From NCBI GenBank assembly GCA_013330765.1, contig DUHU01000194.1:1-9076 (forward strand): 9,076 bases of DNA. The letters are read 5' to 3'. Of the stretch, positions 1 to 6,892 are shown piece by piece. How positions within the stretch are numbered: position 1 is the stretch's first letter; each line of letters begins with the position of its first letter. The notes below the pieces were generated by a model. That model had not been told where the DNA came from and did not search any database. It worked only from the letters and a program-made list of their open reading frames with translations. The DNA comes from Candidatus Poseidoniaceae archaeon (lineage in GTDB: Archaea; Thermoplasmatota; Poseidoniia; Poseidoniales; Poseidoniaceae). A program made the position numbers and the translations under genes.

Positions 1-1
1 C

Positions 2-985
2 TCTGGAACCAGCGTGGACGTCGGACTCGTGGAGGATTCCGCTGATGGGCGAACGTGCGTCTGGGAAGAGCGTCCCGTACCCCACAGGGACCTCGGCCAC
101 GTCGGCTTGCAGGTATCCCGCGGCCACGACGGTCAGTTGCGGTCCGGCCGCGTCGTGTTCGCGCGGTGCAGCCCAGAGGACGGAGCGCAGGCCAACGCCG
201 GCATGGGCTGCTGCGGCTTCCGGTGTCGCGAGGTCGACGTTGAAGCAAAGCTCCACCCCGTCGTCGGCGTCCAGCGCCGTCACCAACGCTTCGATGAGCA
301 CCTCCATGCCTCCGTCCAGCGAGGCCAACTGACCGCGTTTTGGCGTCCAACCGGGGTACGTTGCACGGACGGCTCGGGCCAACGCTCGACGTCCCATGGG
401 TGGTGCAGGACCGTAACGTGCCATGGTCGGCATCAGCACATCGGCGTCCACGTCGGTGGCAGGCGCGTTGACGATGCCGTGGGTCATGGCGTCGGCCAGC
501 CACGGCACAGGGAGGGCTTCGGCCATGGAACGCCCACCTTGCCGGGCCGCCCGCATTCCTCGCAGCAATCGCCAAGGTCTGGCCTTCAGCAAGGTCCCCG
601 CTCCAAGCCGATGACGTCGGCCTGCGTGGACGATCCAGCGGTGTTTTGCTTCGCCGTTCGAGGGTCGCCAGGCGTCCATCAGTCCAAGATCGTCGATCAG
701 CCGCCACACGGCGGGATGAGGTCGCGAGGCATTGACGGCCACGTCTCCGACCCATCCGTCTTCGCGCCATGTCCGAAGGACGCCGCCTGCATGGGGGGCG
801 CGTTCCAAGACGGTGACGCGAACGTCAGGGGCCACTTGCCGAAGGCGGTAGGCGGCCGTCAGGCCGGACAGGCCTGCGCCGACGATGACCACGTGACCTT
901 CATCGGCCAAGGAGGCGTTGACAAGCAACGGGCGGCGCATCTCTTGGCCGTGGCGGATCCAGGCTTGCCGCGTGCCCGTCTTCAT
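2..985 (-). CDS. Protoporphyrinogen oxidase, flavin-dependent (HemY/HemG-type), 3' end missing
   Basis: Likely oxidises protoporphyrinogen IX to protoporphyrin IX with FAD and O2, usually at the inner membrane. The frame stays open for 328 codons from the ATG at 985 to the left edge with no stop, so perhaps 110-150 C-terminal residues are missing (family about 450-480). Seen: a Rossmann FAD motif VVIVGAGLSGLTAAYRL at residues 32-48 (GxGxxG at 36-41), the strand-end acid in VTVLERA (57-63), the GGVLRT turn (67-72), then RGQLASLDGGMEVLIEAL (217-234), which matches the family's 'GG...L..aL' region, and VGYGTLFPD...SGILHES (301-321), which matches the family's 'G.G.LvP....ilG.lf.S'. It starts 4 nt after the hemF stop with only a weak GGTG upstream. 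Met16 (940) is an alternative start giving a shorter leader. Two usually conserved family segments look altered (see findings). It could be a divergent paralogue or another flavin amine-oxidase-fold enzyme, but its place after hemF favours this call. Confidence 0.85.
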   Translation of the reverse strand, partial: MKTGTRQAWIRHGQEMRRPLLVNASLADEGHVVIVGAGLSGLTAAYRLRQVAPDVRVTVLERAPHAGGVLRTWREDGWVGDVAVNASRPHPAVWRLIDDLGLMDAWRPSNGEAKHRWIVHAGRRHRLGAGTLLKARPWRLLRGMRAARQGGRSMAEALPVPWLADAMTHGIVNAPATDVDADVLMPTMARYGPAPPMGRRALARAVRATYPGWTPKRGQLASLDGGMEVLIEALVTALDADDGVELCFNVDLATPEAAAAHAGVGLRSVLWAAPREHDAAGPQLTVVAAGYLQADVAEVPVGYGTLFPDARSPISGILHESDVHAGSR

Positions 986-989
986 CCGT

Positions 990-1898
990 TCACACCCAAT
1001 CACGTGGGGTTTGCAAGACCTCGAGCAGTTCGGCTTCCGGCGTCCCTTCCGCAGGGGTGTGGGCATATTCCCAACGTGCCGTCAGCGGCAGGGACATCAG
1101 GATGCTCTCCACCCGGCCGTTGGTGTTCAATCCGAAGGTGGTGCCTCGGTCGTAGACGAGGTTGAATTCGACGTACCGCCCCCGACGGACCTGTTGCCAT
1201 TCGCGCTGGGCGTCGTTGTAGGGCATGTTCATCCGCCGTTCAAGGATTGGAAGGTAGGACGGAAGGAACGCTTCGGCGCACGCTTCGACGAAAGCGAAGC
1301 ATTCCTCCTTCGGTGCATCGTTCATGTCGTCGAAGAAGAGGCCACCTACGCCTCGACGCTCACCACGGTGGCGGACGTGAAAATAATCGTCGCACCATGC
1401 CTTGAAGCGGTCGTAATCGGCCACATCATGGGCGTCGCAAACGGCTTTGTGGACGCCATGGAAGTGTTCCGCGTCTTCAGCGAAGAGGTAACTGGGGGTC
1501 AAATCCGCACCGCCGCCAAACCACCAGGAGCCGGGGCGTTCGCCGTCTCCGCGCTCGAAATAGCGGTAGTTTGCGTGGACGGTCGGCGCCATAGGATTCC
1601 AAGGATGAAGCACCAGGCTCAATCCGGTGGCAAAGAAATCGAGGTCCTCGTCGTCGCTCAAGGCTTGTCCACCGCCCATCGCGCGGGCGGCTTCCGGACG
1701 AAGGGTGCCGTGAACCACGCTGACGTTGACGCCTGCCTTTTCGAACACCTTTCCCTCGCTGAACACGCGTGTTCGACCGCCGCCACCGCCCTCGCGCGTC
1801 CATGCGTCTTCGCGGGGGTCGCCACCGTCCAATTCTCGCAAGGCCGCACAGATTCGGTCCTGTTCACGGTGGACGAGATCGATCATGCGTTGGCGCAT
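990..1898 (-). CDS. hemF: Oxygen-dependent coproporphyrinogen III oxidase
   Basis: Oxidatively decarboxylates coproporphyrinogen III to protoporphyrinogen IX using O2, in the cytoplasm. With the start at 1898 the protein is 302 residues, normal for HemF. Family blocks run in order: DAWTREGGGGGRTRV (about 31-45), FEKAGVNVSVVHG (52-64), HPWNPMAPTVHANYRYFE (98-115) with the conserved histidine of HANYRYF near 108, WWFGGGADLTPSY (125-137), HRGERRGVGGLFFDD (177-191), and the C-terminal RGRYVEFNLVYDRGT...ESILMSLP signature. The frame is open 13 codons further upstream, but the ATG at 1898 overlaps the hemE stop as TGATG and has GGAGG 7 nt upstream, so I prefer it. No oxygen-independent HemN is seen in the window, which suggests aerobic heme synthesis. 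Confidence 0.97.
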   Translation of the reverse strand: MRQRMIDLVHREQDRICAALRELDGGDPREDAWTREGGGGGRTRVFSEGKVFEKAGVNVSVVHGTLRPEAARAMGGGQALSDDEDLDFFATGLSLVLHPWNPMAPTVHANYRYFERGDGERPGSWWFGGGADLTPSYLFAEDAEHFHGVHKAVCDAHDVADYDRFKAWCDDYFHVRHRGERRGVGGLFFDDMNDAPKEECFAFVEACAEAFLPSYLPILERRMNMPYNDAQREWQQVRRGRYVEFNLVYDRGTTFGLNTNGRVESILMSLPLTARWEYAHTPAEGTPEAELLEVLQTPRDWV

Positions 1899-2929
1899 CA
1901 ACGTCCCTCCACGGTACGAAGGACGGCCTCCACGCATTCGATGCGCGCACTCGGGGCAAAGCCGTGTCCGAGGTTGAAAATGTAGCCAGGTGCGTCGCCT
2001 GCAGCCTCCAGCACCGCCTTTGCTGCACGTTCGGCCGCTTCGGTTGAGCCGTGCATGAAGGTCGGGTCGAGGTTGCCTTGGAAAGCGAGGCGTTCGCCAT
2101 GCCGTTCACGGTAGGTTCGGAGGTCGTCACGCCAGTCAAGCGACAGGGCGTCGACGTCGAGTTCCATCATGGCGCCATGAAGGTGGCCCGAGGCCTTCGC
2201 ATAGTGGATCAGCGGCGTACGTTCCGGGCATCGTGCACGGAACACCTCGATGGCTCGAGCGGTCGCTGGAAGCGCGAAGCGTCGGTACGTCGCTTCGTCG
2301 AGCAGGCCTGCCCACGTGTCGAACAACTGTACCGCGTCGGCCCCGCCGTGCACGACTTGGTCGGCGAGGAGATCGCCCACGATGTCCCCCATGCGCATGA
2401 AAAGCCGCATCGCGGCTTCGGGGTCGGCATGCACCTTGGCTCGGGTGTTGACGAATTCCTTGTCTCCGGTCCCCCCTGCGATGAGGTAGAGTCCGACGGT
2501 CCACGGGCACCCTGCGAAGCCAAGACGAGCGACGTCACGAGGCAGCACGTCGGGCAAGGCGGCCAGCGCGTTCGCGGCCCACGGGGCGTGCTCTCGCGCG
2601 GTGAAGGGCATCCATTCGTCCACGTCTTCGAAGGCAAACGGCGAGATGCGGATTCCACCGCCGTATTCCACGTCATACCCCAAGGCGGGAAGCGGCGTCA
2701 GGATGTCGCTGAAGACGATGGCTGCATCGAGTTGAGGGTACCGTTCGATGGGCTGGACCGTGATGGTCGTGCACAGGTCCAGATTTTTGCACCGTTCCCA
2801 GAAATCGGCACGTTCCGCCAGGGCGCGGTATTCTGGGAGGTGCCGACCCGCTTGGCGCATGAACCACACAGGAGGGCGGTCGACCGGTTCGTGACGCAGG
2901 GCGGCGAGCACACGGTCTCGGCCGTTCAA
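1898..2929 (-). CDS. hemE: Uroporphyrinogen decarboxylase
   Basis: Removes the four acetate carboxyls of uroporphyrinogen III to give coproporphyrinogen III, in the cytoplasm, without a cofactor. The protein is 343 residues, the normal family length. Both family signatures are intact: RPPVWFMRQAGRHLPEYR at 18-35, containing the substrate-binding arginines, and GFAGCPWTVGLYLIAGG at 137-153. The catalytic aspartate sits in FSDILTP (Asp75), and the conserved C-terminal histidine is in FNLGHGF near residue 320. The start codon is TTG (2929-2927), overlapping the hemL stop as TTGA, with GGAGG 7 nt upstream. No in-frame ATG lies before the first conserved block, so the TTG start is well supported. 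It is coupled to hemF downstream by a 1-nt TGATG overlap. Confidence 0.97.
   Translation of the reverse strand: MNGRDRVLAALRHEPVDRPPVWFMRQAGRHLPEYRALAERADFWERCKNLDLCTTITVQPIERYPQLDAAIVFSDILTPLPALGYDVEYGGGIRISPFAFEDVDEWMPFTAREHAPWAANALAALPDVLPRDVARLGFAGCPWTVGLYLIAGGTGDKEFVNTRAKVHADPEAAMRLFMRMGDIVGDLLADQVVHGGADAVQLFDTWAGLLDEATYRRFALPATARAIEVFRARCPERTPLIHYAKASGHLHGAMMELDVDALSLDWRDDLRTYRERHGERLAFQGNLDPTFMHGSTEAAERAAKAVLEAAGDAPGYIFNLGHGFAPSARIECVEAVLRTVEGR
1906..1910 (-). promoter_or_regulatory. hemF Shine-Dalgarno GGAGG
   Basis: GGAGG on the minus strand lies exactly 7 nt before the ATG at 1898-1896, inside the last codons of hemE. It decides the hemF start in favour of this ATG over the open frame reaching to 1937. 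Confidence 0.8.
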
Positions 2930-4221
2930 GAGCCCACCTCCAACGCGGTCAACACGTCGTCGAGCGCCGCGACGAAGCCTTCGATGTGATGCGCTTCGTG
3001 GGCCGTTGAGAGGAAGCCAATTTCGTAGGCGGATGGGGCCAGCATGTAGCCGCGTTCGAGCAGGCCATGGTGCACGTCGGCATACAGCGTGCCAGCGGTG
3101 CTTGGGATCTGGTCTGAGCGACGAGGGGGATCATCCGAACCTGGGGAGAACCAGAACAAACTGGCCTGCCGGACGAGCCGCATCGGATGGTCATGACGGG
3201 CCAGCACGGGTTCCACGAGGCGTTCCAAGAGGGCACCAAGGGACTCGAGCTGCGCGTGAGCCTCCTCGTCCAAGAGGTCCAGCGTTGCGCATCCAGCCGC
3301 CATGGCCAATGGGTTCCCGGACAGCGTTCCAGCTTGGTAGACCGGTCCGAGCGGTGCGAGGTGTTCCATCAGTTCAGCGGGCCCACCGTAGGCCCCGACC
3401 GGCAAGCCCCCACCGATGACCTTCCCAAGCGCGACGAGGTCAGGCGTCACGCCGGCATGGCCGGTGATGCCGCCCTCAAGGAAGCGGAAACCGGTGATGA
3501 CCTCGTCGAAAATGAGCAGGGCTCCATGTTCGTCGCACCGGGTGCGGAGGTGTTCCAAGAAGGCCGTGCGCTGCACGAGCAGGCCGTTGTTGGCCGGCAT
3601 GGGCTCGATGACCACGGCGGCCATGTCGTCACCATGCTCGGCAAAGATGTGGTCGACCATGTCCTCGTCGTCGAGCGATGCCACCACGGTGGTCGCGACG
3701 GTGGATTCGGGGATGCCGGGGCTGCTGGCAATGCCAAAGGTGGCGAGGCCGCTTCCGGCGTTGACCATCAGCGCGTCGACGTGCCCGTGATAGCAGCCTT
3801 CGAACTTCAGGATGGTGTCCTTTCCAGTGCACCCTCGTGCCAGGCGAATGGCGCTCATCACCGCTTCAGTGCCGGAGGACACGAAGCGCACCAAGTCCAT
3901 CATCGGGAAGATCGATTTCACCTTCTGCGCGAGGTGGATTTCACCGACGTGTGGCGCCCCATAGGAGGTGCCACGTGCCATGGTTTCGCTGACGGCGCTC
4001 AACACGGTGGGATGTGCATGGCCGTGAATCAATGGGCCCCATGATTGGACGAAGTCCACGAGGGTGTTGTCGTCGGCATCGGTGATGACTGCACCTTGTG
4101 CATCCTTGATGTAAATCGGGTCGCCGTGGACGGATTTGAACGCCCGAACGGGGGAATTCACGCCTCCGACCAGGTGCTGACTTGCCTCGGCGTGCAAGGC
4201 CGACGAGAGATCACGAATCAC
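2926..4221 (-). CDS. hemL: Glutamate-1-semialdehyde 2,1-aminomutase
   Basis: A PLP enzyme that converts glutamate-1-semialdehyde, the product of HemA, to 5-aminolevulinate. Its presence with HemA defines the C5 route. From the GTG at 4221 the protein is 431 residues, the usual family size. Seen: the N-terminal LVGGVNSPVRAFKSV block typical of HemL (about 17-31), the PLP-phosphate loop SSGTEA (115-120), FEGCYHGH (140-147), the PLP-ring aspartate in FDEVITGFR (Asp239), and the Schiff-base lysine in LGKVIGGGLPVGAYGG (Lys267). The frame is open to a TTG at 4239, but that has no ribosome site. The GTG overlaps the hemB stop as GTGA, the junction style used by its neighbours, and lies just after a GGGGGTGGAGG purine run. 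A rare ATT at 4218 cannot be excluded. Confidence 0.96.
   Translation of the reverse strand: MIRDLSSALHAEASQHLVGGVNSPVRAFKSVHGDPIYIKDAQGAVITDADDNTLVDFVQSWGPLIHGHAHPTVLSAVSETMARGTSYGAPHVGEIHLAQKVKSIFPMMDLVRFVSSGTEAVMSAIRLARGCTGKDTILKFEGCYHGHVDALMVNAGSGLATFGIASSPGIPESTVATTVVASLDDEDMVDHIFAEHGDDMAAVVIEPMPANNGLLVQRTAFLEHLRTRCDEHGALLIFDEVITGFRFLEGGITGHAGVTPDLVALGKVIGGGLPVGAYGGPAELMEHLAPLGPVYQAGTLSGNPLAMAAGCATLDLLDEEAHAQLESLGALLERLVEPVLARHDHPMRLVRQASLFWFSPGSDDPPRRSDQIPSTAGTLYADVHHGLLERGYMLAPSAYEIGFLSTAHEAHHIEGFVAALDDVLTALEVGS
2937..2941 (-). promoter_or_regulatory. hemE Shine-Dalgarno GGAGG for a TTG start
   Basis: GGAGG lies 7 nt before the TTG start codon at 2929-2927, within the Leu-Glu-Val codons at the end of hemL. 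It supports initiation at the rare TTG codon. Confidence 0.8.
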
Positions 4222-5201
4222 GCCTCCACCCCCAACCAACCACCGGCCACAATCTCGCGGGCGTGGTATGTGACGATGACGTCCGCTCCAGCGCGGCGGA
4301 AAGCATGCATGATTTCCGCAACCACGGCTCGGCGCTCATCGGCTTCGGGGTGTTGGGCATGCACCATGGCATACTCACCGCTCACGTTGTACACCGCGAC
4401 AGGCCGATGGGTTGTGGCCTGAACCGCGGCCACGACGTCGAGGTACGCGAGGGCGGGTTTCACCATGAGCACGTCTGCGCCCTCGGCCTCGTCCAATTGT
4501 GCCTCCATCACGGCTTCTTTGACCGGTGAACGCGGGTCCATCTGGTGACTCCTGCGGTCTCCTTCTCGCGGAGAGGATCCTGCCGCGTCACGGAACGGCC
4601 CATAGAAAGCCGAAGCGAATTTGACGGCGTAAGACAACACGCCAGTGCCGTGGTGGCCGGCCTCCTCGAGCGCGGAGCGAATGGCCTGAACACGTCCGTC
4701 CATCATGTCGGATGCTCCGACGTAATCGGCCCCGGCGTTGGCGGCGACAACGGCCATGTCTGCCAGCGTGGTCACCGTTCGGTCGTTGAGGATGGTTCCT
4801 TCATGCACGTGACCACAATGGCCGTGGTCCGTGACCGTGCACATGCACACGTCCGCCATCAGCACAATGCCGTCTCCGTGGTCTTCACGCAGGGCCTTCA
4901 GGGCCGTCATCATTGGACCGTCGTCCCGCAGACCAAGGTGGCCCTCAGGGTCTTTGTCGTCCTCCGAGTGAACCGGGAACAGCATGTGGCCGACCAATCC
5001 CATGGCCACGTCTTCAGCAATGCGTTGCCTCAACACGTCCACGGATTGGCGATGGATGCCGGGCAAACTGGAAATGGGTTCGTCGATGCCTTGGCCTTCG
5101 ACCACAAAATGCGGCTGAACCAATCCTGAGGTCACGGCGTGACCGTACAGCAGTTCCCGCCGCCCGGCCGTCCATCGGTTGATGCGCATCCTCACGTCCA
5201 T
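4218..5201 (-). CDS. hemB: Porphobilinogen synthase (5-aminolevulinate dehydratase), zinc-type
   Basis: Condenses two 5-aminolevulinate molecules to porphobilinogen, in the cytoplasm, usually as an octamer. Starting at 5201 the protein is 327 residues, standard for the family. Seen: the metal site DVCMCTVTDHGHCGH with cysteines at 119, 121 and 129, as in zinc-dependent enzymes (magnesium types have aspartates here); the two active-site lysines in SYAVKFASAFYGPFRDA (Lys194) and VLMVKPALAYLD (Lys248); and the C-terminal VYNVSGEYAM block. The frame is open 44 codons further upstream, but that part lies inside hemCD and lacks family similarity. The ATG at 5201 has GGAGG 7 nt upstream and overlaps the hemCD stop by 10 nt. 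A second ATG at 5189, just after that stop, is less likely. Confidence 0.97.
   Translation of the reverse strand: MDVRMRINRWTAGRRELLYGHAVTSGLVQPHFVVEGQGIDEPISSLPGIHRQSVDVLRQRIAEDVAMGLVGHMLFPVHSEDDKDPEGHLGLRDDGPMMTALKALREDHGDGIVLMADVCMCTVTDHGHCGHVHEGTILNDRTVTTLADMAVVAANAGADYVGASDMMDGRVQAIRSALEEAGHHGTGVLSYAVKFASAFYGPFRDAAGSSPREGDRRSHQMDPRSPVKEAVMEAQLDEAEGADVLMVKPALAYLDVVAAVQATTHRPVAVYNVSGEYAMVHAQHPEADERRAVVAEIMHAFRRAGADVIVTYHAREIVAGGWLGVEA
4223..4233 (-). promoter_or_regulatory. Extended purine-rich ribosome site before hemL GTG
   Basis: The minus strand reads GGGGGTGGAGG here. The GGAGG (4223-4227) is only 1 nt from the GTG start, while the G run (4229-4233) is 7 nt away, the spacing used at the other starts. 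This makes the hemL start less certain than its neighbours'. Confidence 0.5.
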
Positions 5202-6892
5202 GCCGATCCCTCCAGGTGAGCGTTCCACCACGTTCGAAGCGCTTCTGCGCTTGGCCCATGCAGCCGATGGACGCGGGTGTTTTGGAATTCGGGGTGGTCC
5301 AACAAGGTGCGTTCGGACGCCTCGCCCATGCACAAAACGTCGGCGGGGACGTCGTGCCCGCTGCTGCTCCAGGCCCGAATGGCACTGGGCGAGGTGACCA
5401 GCAACACGTCGTTTGGTTCGACGGGCATTGGGTCCACCTTCGCTGCCGTTGTGCGGTATGCGGTCCAGGCCTGCACGTTCCGGCCAGCGGTCTTCAAACC
5501 GTCAAGCAGGCCCGGTCGGGCTTGATCGGAACGTGGAAGCAGAAAGGGGATGTCGTCTCCAAAGGATTGGACCAATGCGGCAGCAAAGCCCGCTCCGTCT
5601 TCAGCTTCGGCGCAAAAGGCCACAGTATGACCACGTTCCAAGGCGGCAAGCGCCGTTCCACGACCAAGGGCAGCCCACGGCAAGCGGGCAAGGTCTGGAC
5701 AGAGTTCCAACCCTTGAATGACCATACGGGCGGCCGACGGCGAGGACAGAAGCAACCACGGCCACGCCCTTCGAGGTGCGTGTCCGGGGACCGCTTTTGC
5801 AGGCCAATGGTCCGCGAGGAGTTCGAAGTCCAAGACCCGCTGGTGGACCACCTCGACCTTCTCAAGATCGGCTTCATCGGTCAAACGACTTGACGAGGCC
5901 GTGGTGATGAGGCGTGGGCCGGTCGTTTGCGAGGGGGATTCAACCTCCTTCCACGAAGGGGAAGGAAAGGCATCGGGTGAGCCTGTCCATCGGTGCACGT
6001 CTGGCGTACGTCGGCGGGCCACGTGCGTCCTCCACGACGGTTCGGCGACGGCCACGTGTGCGACGCTGTCCGTCACGTGAGCCGCCACGGGGGCCAAACA
6101 GCCTCCACCAAGTTGGGCCAACACCCGGCGCTCGTCCCGAACGGCTTGGGTGGTGGATGGGTGGTCGAGCAGGGCGCGAAGCGCTTCCAAATCGTGCATG
6201 GAATCCCGTGCAGCGTGCACGGCAATGGCGCCCTGGCCAGGCGCACAGGGCCACGACTCGAGGTCCAACCGAAGGGCCCCAAGGGCCAGATGACGCGGCT
6301 CAAGGGCGTCATGCTCAGCCAACCGCCGGAGTCCGGCTTCAGCGAGCAGCAACGCATCGGCCCGTCCTTCTAGAAGGCGGTTCAGCCGTGTTTCAACCGC
6401 ACCGCGCACCGCAATGGGCAACAGGTCCGGGCGCAGGTGGAGGGCCATCGCTTGGCGTCGGACGGAGACCGTGCCGAGGTGGGCGTTGAGCGGGAGGTGG
6501 TTCATGGCATCGACCGCGCTGGTGACGGCGTCCGGTGTGTCCAACAGCTCGTGAAGCGTAAGCACGCCATCGTGGTCGGAGGGGAAGAGGAGAAAATCGT
6601 GCGGTGGAGCCCGTTCAAGGTGACCGAGTTGCAGAATGCTCTCGGCGAGGTCCGTCGGGACGTCTTTGCTGGAATGCACGGTCAAATCGACTTCGCCGCT
6701 GAGCAGGCGTGCGTCCAAGCCGGTGACAAATTGACCCACGTGGGTGCTGAGATCGCCGCCTAAGGATTGGTCTCCACGGGTTTGCAGAGGCACGATTCTG
6801 GCGTCGAGACCACTCGCCAGTAGTCGTTCGAGCACCGCATTGGTTTGGATGCGCGCCAATGGGGAAGCGCGGGTGCCCACAAGGAGCGTCAT
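5192..6892 (-). CDS. hemCD: Porphobilinogen deaminase / uroporphyrinogen-III synthase fusion
   Basis: One 566-residue frame joins HemC, which polymerises four porphobilinogens to hydroxymethylbilane, to HemD, which cyclises it with ring-D inversion to uroporphyrinogen III. HemC part (about 1-285): GTRASPLARIQT (6-17), VHSSKDVPT with catalytic Asp77, GTVSVRRQ (140-147, family GTSSxRRQ), GAVETRLNRLLEG (164-176), CAPGQGAIAV (216-225), and the dipyrromethane-cofactor cysteine in LGGGCLAP (Cys265). HemD part (about 325-566): LLLSSPSAARMV (380-391), LGRGTALAALERG (409-421), the LPRSDQARPGLLDGL region (452-466), WTAYRTT (476-482), VLLVTSPSAIRAW (496-508) and MGEASERTLLDH (522-533). The linker is 286-324. 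The start ATG overlaps the hemA stop as ATGA and has GAGG 7 nt upstream. HemD is weakly conserved in sequence, so that half rests on motif order and context. Confidence 0.93.
   Translation of the reverse strand: MTLLVGTRASPLARIQTNAVLERLLASGLDARIVPLQTRGDQSLGGDLSTHVGQFVTGLDARLLSGEVDLTVHSSKDVPTDLAESILQLGHLERAPPHDFLLFPSDHDGVLTLHELLDTPDAVTSAVDAMNHLPLNAHLGTVSVRRQAMALHLRPDLLPIAVRGAVETRLNRLLEGRADALLLAEAGLRRLAEHDALEPRHLALGALRLDLESWPCAPGQGAIAVHAARDSMHDLEALRALLDHPSTTQAVRDERRVLAQLGGGCLAPVAAHVTDSVAHVAVAEPSWRTHVARRRTPDVHRWTGSPDAFPSPSWKEVESPSQTTGPRLITTASSSRLTDEADLEKVEVVHQRVLDFELLADHWPAKAVPGHAPRRAWPWLLLSSPSAARMVIQGLELCPDLARLPWAALGRGTALAALERGHTVAFCAEAEDGAGFAAALVQSFGDDIPFLLPRSDQARPGLLDGLKTAGRNVQAWTAYRTTAAKVDPMPVEPNDVLLVTSPSAIRAWSSSGHDVPADVLCMGEASERTLLDHPEFQNTRVHRLHGPSAEALRTWWNAHLEGSAWT
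5209..5213 (-). promoter_or_regulatory. hemB Shine-Dalgarno GGAGG
   Basis: GGAGG lies 7 nt before the ATG at 5201-5199, inside the end of hemCD. It selects this start over the upstream open frame reaching to 5333 and over the nearby ATG at 5189. Confidence 0.8.

Noticed and set aside
14..1165. Plus-strand open frame of 383 codons
   Set aside because: It lies opposite the protoporphyrinogen oxidase and the end of hemF. Its translation has low-complexity, Arg/Gly/His/Cys-rich composition with no family motif, while the minus strand has clear FAD-binding and HemF motifs. It is a high-GC shadow.
918..1985. Plus-strand open frame of 355 codons
   Set aside because: Antisense to hemF and the end of hemE, whose family signatures are intact on the minus strand. 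The frame has no recognisable domain.
2051..2989. Plus-strand open frame of 312 codons
   Set aside because: Antisense to hemE across its full conserved core, so it is a shadow of a strongly constrained gene.
3187..4044. Plus-strand open frame of 285 codons
   Set aside because: Antisense to hemL, no recognisable motifs, and explained by codon bias of the real gene.
5202..5333. Possible 44-residue N-terminal extension of HemB
   Set aside because: It overlaps the HemD coding end in another frame, has no family similarity, and the ATG at 5201 has GGAGG at 7 nt.
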